Shown: in pieces, positions 48,233 through 54,546 of the stretch
Layout of the letters: each line of letters begins with the position of its first letter
How positions within the stretch are numbered: position 1 is the first letter of the stretch
Assembly: GCA_009909085.1 (NCBI GenBank)
Contig: JAAANX010000062.1
Span: 1 to 54,546 of the forward strand
DNA length: 54,546 nt
Direction of reading: 5' to 3'
From: Cyanobacteria bacterium GSL.Bin1
GTDB lineage: Bacteria > Cyanobacteriota > Cyanobacteriia > Cyanobacteriales > Rubidibacteraceae
Position numbers and translations under genes: made by a program
Notes under the pieces: model-generated
The model's database searches: none
What the model was told of the DNA's origin: nothing
What the model saw: the letters and a program-made list of their open reading frames with translations, nothing else

Positions 48233-50257
48233 ATGTCAGAGTTGGAAACAATTATCAAGCAATCCATTAATCCTTTTGATACAGCCAACTTTAAAAAAGG
48301 AAATTTTTGGGAAGAAGAACAACCACAAGATTTAAATGTCAATTCGATTCATAAAGAAGTCTTAGAGAGCATAGAGCAGACTTTAACACAAGTTGCAAAA
48401 GATAAAAAAAGCCGTACTATTCGCTTAGAAGGAGATAGCGGTTCTGGGAAAACGCATCTTTTAGGTCGCCTCAAAAAAACTCTGAACCGAAAAGCATTTT
48501 TTGCTCATATTATTGCTTCAATTCAAGCTGAATACGTTTTTCAATATACTCTTCGGAAAACAATTGAGAGTTTAATGTTTATTCCTGAAGGAGAAACGGA
48601 GTCACAGCTATTGTTATGGTTAAAGCGAATTATTAAACAGCAAAGGGAAGGAGTAACTCAAAGAATACTGGGTAAGAGAAAAACTTTTATTAATCAAATG
48701 AAAGCAGCTTATCCCAGTGGAATTTGGAATCCGAATTCATTTTTTAGTGTCTTATATGCACTGACTCAGCCGGATTTATATGCCTTAGCGTGTGGATGGT
48801 TAAAAGGAGATGATCTAGACGATGAAGACTTAAAAGTATTGGGTGCTAAAGTCACGATTGAAACTGAAGATGACGCAATGAGTTTGTTGGCTAACTTGAG
48901 TTATATTTCTAACTCAACGCTACCCATTGTTTTATGTTTTGATGAAATTGATATTAGTCATGAGCGTGAAGAATTATTAAAATCTATTTTGAGATTAAAT
49001 ATGATTATTCAAAGCCAGAAACTCAAAAATTTTCTGGTAATTCTGAGTGTTATTACTAATACTTGGAAAGAACATGAAAATTCTATTGCAGTTTCACTCA
49101 AAGCTCCGATTAACCAAACTCTTTCTTTAAAGCCAATTACAACAGAGCAAATTGAAGTCCTTTGGTCAGTTCATCTAAGACCATTCCATCAGCAACTCGA
49201 AAAGCAACCTGAATCGAGCATAGCACCATTAACTAAAGAAGATTTAGAATTCTATTTTCCGAGTGGCGAAACTAATCCAAGTTTTCCGAGTGGCAAAACT
49301 AATCCAAGAAATGCTCTACAGGTGGGTCATGAACTCATTCAATACTATAAAACTGGTCGAGTTGAGGCACCCGATTCAATTGCAGCCTTTAAATTACTTT
49401 GGCGTGAAGAATTAAAAAAAATAAAAGCTAACATTACTGATTTCAGTGCTTTTTCGTCTGCTGAATTAGCGAATATGTTGCAGAAAGGGATTGAAACTCT
49501 CAAGCAAACTCAAGCGAAGGTTAATATATTTAATAAAAATACAAGCTTTGGTGTCAACTCTTTTAGCTTTAAAGATCGCTCTTCTCCGGAAATCGGAATT
49601 ATTTGGAATGAAGGACAGAACTTGAGAAGTTTTGCCGCATTAATGAACCTTTGTGATGAACTATTTCGACACCAGAGATATGATGTACTGATTTTCATTC
49701 GTTATCAAGGGATGGGTCACGCAAAAAATCGAGGCTATCAACGATTCCAAAAAATCTTTCAAACTTCCCCGAATTTTCATATCATACCTGATTTAGATTC
49801 AGTTTATATCTTAGCCACTTACCACAGTCTTTATAGCTTTGCGACGAATCAAAATTTGACCGTAGGTTATGAAACGCCAGATGTTCAACGTTTACAGGAA
49901 TTAACGCGTCAGTCTGGTGTATTAAACGAGTGTCAAATTCTAGACAAGTTAGAAGTCTTGGAAGCTACTTCCTCTCCAGTTGAACCACCTCTAGTTGAAA
50001 AACCTCCAGTTGAACCATCTCCGGTTAATTCATCTAAAAATAATCAAGAAATTAAAGAATATATACTGAATCTTGTTCAAACTACTTTGTTCATAGGAAG
50101 AAAAGCCTTAACTAATCAAACATTAGCAGAATTCAATAAGGAAACGACTTTAGAAGAAATTGATCAGTCGATCCAAAGTCTCATCAAGGAACAGCAAATT
50201 AAAATTGTTAATCCTAAGGAAGAGTTAGAAGCACAAAGTATTTCAATAATTTCGTAA
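48233..50257 (+). CDS. ORC/STAND-like AAA+ ATPase, second gene of the nuclease-FtsK operon
   Basis: A 674-residue ATPase. Walker A is GDSGSGKT (67-74), Walker B ends in DE at 237-238 (VLCFDEID), and a sensor-1-like strand LVILSVITNTW follows. A lid with T-N-P-R-N-A-L at 356-362 resembles the sensor-2 arginine region of ORC/Cdc6-type ATPases. A 27 bp tandem duplication (342-359) sits in that region. The middle part (about 440-570) is of unknown fold, a Pro-rich linker lies near 580-600, and the C-terminal about 70 residues look like a winged helix. I infer a DNA-loading or switch ATPase. Confidence 0.82.
   Translation: MSELETIIKQSINPFDTANFKKGNFWEEEQPQDLNVNSIHKEVLESIEQTLTQVAKDKKSRTIRLEGDSGSGKTHLLGRLKKTLNRKAFFAHIIASIQAEYVFQYTLRKTIESLMFIPEGETESQLLLWLKRIIKQQREGVTQRILGKRKTFINQMKAAYPSGIWNPNSFFSVLYALTQPDLYALACGWLKGDDLDDEDLKVLGAKVTIETEDDAMSLLANLSYISNSTLPIVLCFDEIDISHEREELLKSILRLNMIIQSQKLKNFLVILSVITNTWKEHENSIAVSLKAPINQTLSLKPITTEQIEVLWSVHLRPFHQQLEKQPESSIAPLTKEDLEFYFPSGETNPSFPSGKTNPRNALQVGHELIQYYKTGRVEAPDSIAAFKLLWREELKKIKANITDFSAFSSAELANMLQKGIETLKQTQAKVNIFNKNTSFGVNSFSFKDRSSPEIGIIWNEGQNLRSFAALMNLCDELFRHQRYDVLIFIRYQGMGHAKNRGYQRFQKIFQTSPNFHIIPDLDSVYILATYHSLYSFATNQNLTVGYETPDVQRLQELTRQSGVLNECQILDKLEVLEATSSPVEPPLVEKPPVEPSPVNSSKNNQEIKEYILNLVQTTLFIGRKALTNQTLAEFNKETTLEEIDQSIQSLIKEQQIKIVNPKEELEAQSISIIS
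49256..49309 (+). repeat. 27 bp in-frame tandem duplication inside the ATPase gene
   Basis: Two adjacent 27 bp units encode FPSGETNPS and FPSGKTNPR. They differ at two bases. The second copy runs into the NPR lid motif. Confidence 0.9.
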
Positions 50258-50271
50258 AAACCAAAATATAA

Positions 50272-52842
50272 ATGTATGTTAATAACTTTGAAATAAGTAA
50301 GCAGATTATACAAAAACTCTCTCGATATTCAAGACTTTGGATAGATACAGAAATTGCTGATTGGAAAACGAAGCATCCTCACCTTTCCCTCATCCAAGTA
50401 TTGACTGATTCTAATGCTACTGCAAGCGATGCAGTTTATGTGTTAGATGTGTTGCAGCAACCTGAATTAATTACGCTATTTATTCAGAGATTAATGAAAG
50501 ATGAGAAAATTGAAAAGATTTTTCATAATGTTTCCTTTGATTTAAGATATTTAGGCAAAGAAAACGCTAAAAATATCACTTGTACCTATCAACTCGCTCG
50601 ACAATTTTCTAAACAGCGTTTGGGAACTTCTAATTTACAATTGAAAACTTTAGCGGTGGAACTTTGTCAGTTTTCTCAAAATGAAGTTGACTTGGAACAG
50701 CAAAGTAGCGACTGGAAAAAACGTCCTCTTAATCAGAAACAATTACGCTACGCTGCAATGGATGTGATTTATTTAGCTTATGTTCATCGCTATTTACTCA
50801 ATTTCCAGCCAAATTGTCAGAGGAATCAGAAAATGACTCAAACTAACTTTTCTAAGTTTAGTGTAACTGACGTTCGGGTTGCATTTGAATGTCCACGCTT
50901 ATTCTATTTGAGTAAACATTTTGGTGGTAAGACCCTATTTATTCCTCCCGATCAACCGAAAGCGATTGGACAACCCTTTCATAAATTTGCGTTTAAATTT
51001 ATCGAATTTGCGAAAACTGATCCGGAATTTAGAGAGATTTTTAAGCCCAAGCCACAAGAACTTGACTCAGAGGAAGTGACCCAGAAAATGCAAAAGAGAT
51101 TTTATGACCAAATCTTTTTTCCTCGCTTACAAAAAGTGGCTCAATCTAAACCAGAAAATGTCCCGGTTTTGCAACAAATTTGGCAGGGTTTAAGAGGTTT
51201 AATGCAACATTGGAGTGAATTGCTCATTCAGAATCGCTACTATGCCAATTATCATAATGTCATTAGTCAAACCTTTGTTTCACAAGAACTTGCTGTCTCC
51301 TGTGACTATCCAATTCCCAACCAGAAAACTCAGAAAATTGAAGGACAATTTGATAGCTTAATTCGCGATCTCAAAAAAAATCGCTTGTGTATGGTGGAGT
51401 ATAAAACTTATACACCCCTTGATTCTGCAGCGCAGTTAGCCCAAGTGGCATTGTATAGTTACATCTTACATCTCCATCAACAACAGCCGGTTGATAGTGC
51501 GGTTTATTGTGTTTTACCGGAATTTAAAAGTTATTTTTACAGTTGGGAAGAACTGAAAGATACCGTTCATGAATTAACTCCGTTTAAACTCCAACAGATG
51601 CGAGAGTGGTTAACTTGGAAACCCTCGCAACCTGATCCGCCACCACAAACCCATCAAAGCGAACAACTTTGTCCGATTTGTCCTCAACAAGAAACGTGTC
51701 AAACCTATTTTCTAGAACAAGATTCCAAACCACTTCAAGAAGAAAAAAGAAAGCCAGTTGATCCGCCAAAACCTAAACCAAAACCGGAAAAAACAAATGA
51801 ACCAGACGCAACACAGTTAGGACAGCAGCTAGAAGCCATTTTGCAGGCGTATGGGATTAAGGCTGACTATCAAGGCGCAACCATTGGCGCATCGTTTATT
51901 CGGATTCGCTTAAAACCTCGCCTGGGAGTAAAAGTGGTTTCTATTCTTAACCGCGCCACCGATATTCAAGTGCAAATGGGCATTGCTAGCCCTCCCTTGA
52001 TTTCTCCTCAAGCTGGATATATTAGTGTTGATTTACCGCGATCGCGCCGAGATGTTGCTGAGTTTGAAACGTATGTTCAAGCTACTCAAAATCACTCTGA
52101 GATTAAGATTGCTCTTGGTGTTGATTTAGAAGGAAATCTAATTGATGCCGACTTATCTGATCCCAATAGTTGTCATTTCCTAGTGGGTGGAACAAATGGG
52201 AGTGGAAAAAGTGAATTCCTCAAAAGTGTCGTTTTAAGTTTAATTCGCCGTTATCCAAAAGAAGTGGTCAAACTTGCTTTAGTTGATCCGAAACGGGTGA
52301 CGTTTCCTGAATTTGAAAACAGCCCTTGGTTGATGTCGCCTGTGATTAAAGAGCGCGATCGCGCGATCGGCTTCATGGAAGAATTGGTTTCGGAAATGGA
52401 GCAACGGTATCAACAACTTGAACAAGCCCAATCTTCCAACATAAAAAGCTATAACCAAACGTTGACTCAACAAGGGAAAACACCTGTTCCTCACATTGTG
52501 TGTATTTTCGATGAATACGCTGATTTTATGGTGGAAAAAGAAGATCGCGAAGCCCTCGAATATAGTATTAAACGCTTGGGAGCAATGGCAAGAGCGGCTG
52601 GTATCCATTTGATTATTTCCACCCAACGCCCCGAAGCAAAAATTGTAACCCCAATTATTCGTGCTAATCTTACTGGAAGAGTCGCATTGAAAACCAGCAC
52701 AGAAGCTGACTCCAAAATTATTCTTGGCGGAAGTCAAACCCAAGCCGCCCATTTATTAGGAAAAGGGGATTTGCTTTACCTCAATAGTGGACAATTAATC
52801 CGCTTACAAAGTTTACTGGTCACTCAGAAACATTTTTCCTAA
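50272..52842 (+). CDS. DEDDy exonuclease - Cas4/AddB-like Fe-S nuclease - FtsK/HerA motor fusion
   Basis: An 856-residue three-module protein. Residues 1-180: RNase D-type 3'-5' exonuclease with D25 and E27 (WIDTE), D90 (FHNVSFD), Y160 and D164 (YAAMD), a complete DEDDy set. Residues 198-480: RecB/Cas4-type PD-(D/E)XK nuclease with H237, D361, E376-x-K378 and Q391-x3-Y395. It has iron-sulfur ligands C207 and C467-x2-C470-x5-C476. A Pro/Lys linker (485-510) leads to an FtsK/SpoIIIE motor with Walker A GGTNGSGKS (639-647) and Walker B DE at 747-748. There are no membrane helices and no FtsK gamma domain. It begins 14 bp after the ATPase gene. Confidence 0.88.
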   Translation: MYVNNFEISKQIIQKLSRYSRLWIDTEIADWKTKHPHLSLIQVLTDSNATASDAVYVLDVLQQPELITLFIQRLMKDEKIEKIFHNVSFDLRYLGKENAKNITCTYQLARQFSKQRLGTSNLQLKTLAVELCQFSQNEVDLEQQSSDWKKRPLNQKQLRYAAMDVIYLAYVHRYLLNFQPNCQRNQKMTQTNFSKFSVTDVRVAFECPRLFYLSKHFGGKTLFIPPDQPKAIGQPFHKFAFKFIEFAKTDPEFREIFKPKPQELDSEEVTQKMQKRFYDQIFFPRLQKVAQSKPENVPVLQQIWQGLRGLMQHWSELLIQNRYYANYHNVISQTFVSQELAVSCDYPIPNQKTQKIEGQFDSLIRDLKKNRLCMVEYKTYTPLDSAAQLAQVALYSYILHLHQQQPVDSAVYCVLPEFKSYFYSWEELKDTVHELTPFKLQQMREWLTWKPSQPDPPPQTHQSEQLCPICPQQETCQTYFLEQDSKPLQEEKRKPVDPPKPKPKPEKTNEPDATQLGQQLEAILQAYGIKADYQGATIGASFIRIRLKPRLGVKVVSILNRATDIQVQMGIASPPLISPQAGYISVDLPRSRRDVAEFETYVQATQNHSEIKIALGVDLEGNLIDADLSDPNSCHFLVGGTNGSGKSEFLKSVVLSLIRRYPKEVVKLALVDPKRVTFPEFENSPWLMSPVIKERDRAIGFMEELVSEMEQRYQQLEQAQSSNIKSYNQTLTQQGKTPVPHIVCIFDEYADFMVEKEDREALEYSIKRLGAMARAAGIHLIISTQRPEAKIVTPIIRANLTGRVALKTSTEADSKIILGGSQTQAAHLLGKGDLLYLNSGQLIRLQSLLVTQKHFS

Positions 52843-52909
52843 ACATTGAACCTTTTTCTGATCTCGCTTGTCTAAACGGGTGAATCCAATTGGTTTGGGG
52901 AGACAGAAT

Positions 52910-53467
52910 GTGTTAACTGAGCCAAATACTAACTTGAGTGACACTGAATTAGTCAAATGCTGTCAAACAAACAATCGCGCTGCGTTTCGACTCCTATACC
53001 GTCGTTATCAAAGGCGGGTTCGTTCCACACTTTATCAACTGTGTGGGGAGTCAATGCTGGATGATTTAGTCCAAGAAGTCTTTTTTCGGGCTTGGAAAGG
53101 ATTACCCAAACTCCGAAAACCGAAAACGTTTTCCACTTGGCTTTATCGCATTTGTTGGAATGTCGCTTGTGATCAAAGACGGGCGTTTGCTCAGTTACGG
53201 GAACAAAAACAAATCCTCGCTCAACAAGAGCCTTCACTCAACAGTGCAGATCTCAATACCATGCACTATCAACAGTTAGTCCAACAAGGCTTACAAGCCC
53301 TTACATTTGAGCAACGGGCGGTGATTGTTCTTCATGACTTAGAGGACGTTCCCCAAAAAGAAATTGCTCACATTCTCGACATTCCCACAGGAACCGTGAA
53401 ATCCCGTTTATTTCATGGACGTAAAGCCCTACGGGACTTTTTAGAAAAGCAAGGAGTGGTTTTATGA
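52910..53467 (+). CDS. ECF-type RNA polymerase sigma factor
   Basis: A small sigma-70-family factor with region 2 (FRLLYRRYQRRVRSTLYQL through DDLVQEVFFRAWKGLPKL and FSTWLYRICWNVACDQRR) and region 4 (LTFEQRAVIVLHDLEDVPQKEIAHILDIPTGTVKSRLFHGRKAL). GTG 52910 with GGGGAG upstream is preferred; TTG 52868 would add 14 residues. The last four bases overlap the next gene (ATGA), which encodes a candidate anti-sigma factor. It follows the nuclease-FtsK operon by under 70 bp but looks like a separate stress regulon. Confidence 0.9.
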   Translation: MLTEPNTNLSDTELVKCCQTNNRAAFRLLYRRYQRRVRSTLYQLCGESMLDDLVQEVFFRAWKGLPKLRKPKTFSTWLYRICWNVACDQRRAFAQLREQKQILAQQEPSLNSADLNTMHYQQLVQQGLQALTFEQRAVIVLHDLEDVPQKEIAHILDIPTGTVKSRLFHGRKALRDFLEKQGVVL

Positions 53468-53832
53468 GTCATCATTCTTCAGATGAACGTCTTGTTCAAT
53501 TTATACGGGAACATCACCCTTCTCCTCCATCGCCGAAAGAGAATATAGAAGATACCTTAATAGCACAAATTGAAACAGAAGCGCAACCGACCAATGTTAC
53601 TCCTTTCCCAAGGAGACGTTATCAAGGATGGGTATTTGGTAGCGCGATCGCTGCTAGTGTCTTACTTCTCTTTACCAGCGTTCGCTTCTTGCAACCTAGT
53701 TCTTTGTCCCCTCAAGAAACGGCTGAGTTAGAAGCCTTTCTGATTGAAAATTGGGAAGCTGTGACAATGGCTGATCCCGCAGAAACCAGTTGGTTCATTC
53801 CAGAACAACCCAAATCATCGAACCGGAGGTAA
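53464..53832 (+). CDS. Putative membrane-bound anti-sigma factor
   Basis: A 122-residue protein with a cytosolic N-terminal half (residues 1-52), one transmembrane helix at about 56-75 (VFGSAIAASVLLLFTSV) and a short periplasmic tail ending in WFIPEQP. No zinc-binding H-x3-C-x2-C motif is present. The ATGA overlap with the sigma gene and the topology indicate an anti-sigma factor that tethers the sigma factor at the membrane. The role is inferred from context. Confidence 0.72.
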   Translation: MSHHSSDERLVQFIREHHPSPPSPKENIEDTLIAQIETEAQPTNVTPFPRRRYQGWVFGSAIAASVLLLFTSVRFLQPSSLSPQETAELEAFLIENWEAVTMADPAETSWFIPEQPKSSNRR

Positions 53833-53837
53833 ATTTT

Positions 53838-54383
53838 ATGTTTTTTCATCGTATTTCTTTGTTTACCCTTCTTTTCCTTTCTCTCAGTGCGACTAGCGCC
53901 TTTGCTGGAACCAATTCTTATGTCCAAACTTTAGAAACGCCGCAACTAATTGCTCAATCTTTTGATGATGAGGCAGATTTTGGACCCCGTCATCGTGGTA
54001 GCAGACGAGGAGAGTTGATAGATCAGTTAGATCTCAGTGACACTCAAAAAAATGAACTGCAACGGATTCGCAATGAATATCAACCCCGCTTTATGGAACA
54101 AAGAGAGGCTCTGTTTGAGGCACGACAAACTCTGCGCAATATGATGGTGGATGATAACGCTTCTAATAGCGACTTACGCCAACAACATGACAAAATCCTG
54201 AGCTTACGGGATGAAATGGGCAACTTGCGCTTTGAAAGTATGTTAGAAATGCGAGAAGTCCTGACTCCTGAACAGCGGGAAGATTTTGCTGAGTTAATGG
54301 ACGAACGTCGAGGAAACTGGGGACGCGGTCGCCGCGGTCGAGGTCCTGGCTTCCGTGGCGGACGCTTTAATAATGAATTCTAA
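53838..54383 (+). CDS. Spy/CpxP-like periplasmic protein
   Basis: A 181-residue secreted protein. A signal peptide of about 22 residues (MFFHRISLFTLLFLSLSATS then AFA-G) is followed by a helical hairpin region with L-S-D-T-Q-K and L-T-P-E-Q-R motifs, the LTxxQ repeats of Spy/CpxP chaperones. The tail is rich in Arg and Gly. ATG 53838 is 5 bp after the anti-sigma stop and preceded by GGAGG. It is probably a periplasmic stress effector of this sigma/anti-sigma operon. Confidence 0.85.
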   Translation: MFFHRISLFTLLFLSLSATSAFAGTNSYVQTLETPQLIAQSFDDEADFGPRHRGSRRGELIDQLDLSDTQKNELQRIRNEYQPRFMEQREALFEARQTLRNMMVDDNASNSDLRQQHDKILSLRDEMGNLRFESMLEMREVLTPEQREDFAELMDERRGNWGRGRRGRGPGFRGGRFNNEF

Positions 54384-54546
54384 TCTTTCCTAAGCAAACA
54401 GTTGTTGCACTGGGCGTTTCCTAACGTTTCAATATTGCGTAAATGAGAAAAGCTGTAACCCAAAATTCCAACACTGACTAGGCCGATAGAAGAAAGGGTA
54501 TATAAGAGAGCAATTCCACTGCTCTTGCCAACACCAAACAGCCCAC
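54380..54546 (-). CDS. C-terminal end of a membrane protein, possibly an MFS transporter (cut by the window)
   Basis: The minus strand is open from the right edge to TAG at 54380-54382, 54 codons. It reads GLFGVGKSSGIALLYTLSSI and on through a second hydrophobic stretch (GLVSVGILGYSF) to a polar end NAQCNNCLLRKD. Two membrane segments and the layout suit the last helices of an MFS-type permease, but the family call is weak. Its stop codon overlaps that of the Spy-like gene in convergent orientation. Confidence 0.55.
   Translation of the reverse strand, partial: GLFGVGKSSGIALLYTLSSIGLVSVGILGYSFSHLRNIETLGNAQCNNCLLRKD

Overview
This 54.5 kb window is chromosomal DNA from a cyanobacterium. Several genes are cyanobacterium-specific or photosynthetic: orange carotenoid protein with its fluorescence recovery protein, an Hli protein, NdhD, the lycopene cyclase CruA, Tic20, PII and an SmtA metallothionein. 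The HIP1 palindrome GCGATCGC is scattered through genes and gaps alike. Moderate GC and gene content suggest a unicellular (Euhalothece/Cyanothece-like) lineage, but that placement is inference.

Layout. 0-6 kb: the 3' end of an Rpn/DUF4351 nuclease-like gene, urease accessory genes (ureE, a small conserved gene, ureF), a GNAT acetyltransferase, and lpdA with a Phd/VapC toxin-antitoxin module just behind it. 6-17 kb: trpC, a DUF5340-like gene, a class V aminotransferase, a Rho-N/DUF4912 protein, a DUF362 protein, cruA, an ABC exporter, a HigBA module and a methyltransferase. 17-23 kb: a group II intron relic, then two zinc loci (smtB/smtA with two operator copies; a Zur-box-preceded COG0523 GTPase with a WD40 gene) flanking ocp and frp. 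23-30 kb: a P2A-type ATPase, hli, a folE relic, ndhD and an ECF transporter pair (ecfT-ecfA). 30-38 kb: pilM-N-O-Q, glnB, rdgB, tic20. 38-47 kb: an FAH-family gene, gyrB interrupted by a 549-residue intein, corA, dnaA and a glycosyltransferase.

The strongest candidate for an undescribed system is the three-gene operon at 47.4-52.8 kb. It encodes a protein with three apparent winged helices, an ORC/STAND-like AAA+ ATPase, and an 856-residue protein. The last fuses an RNase D-type DEDDy exonuclease, a Cas4/AddB-type iron-sulfur PD-(D/E)XK nuclease and a cytosolic FtsK/HerA motor. All catalytic and cluster residues appear intact. I infer a DNA-processing or anti-mobile-element (defence) role. 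It is followed by an ECF sigma / putative anti-sigma / Spy-like operon that looks separate.

No tRNA, rRNA or CRISPR array was recognised. Gene remnants (folE fragment, intron-protein fragment) and two toxin-antitoxin modules show moderate genome flux. All calls rest on reading the translations and motifs; no database search was run.
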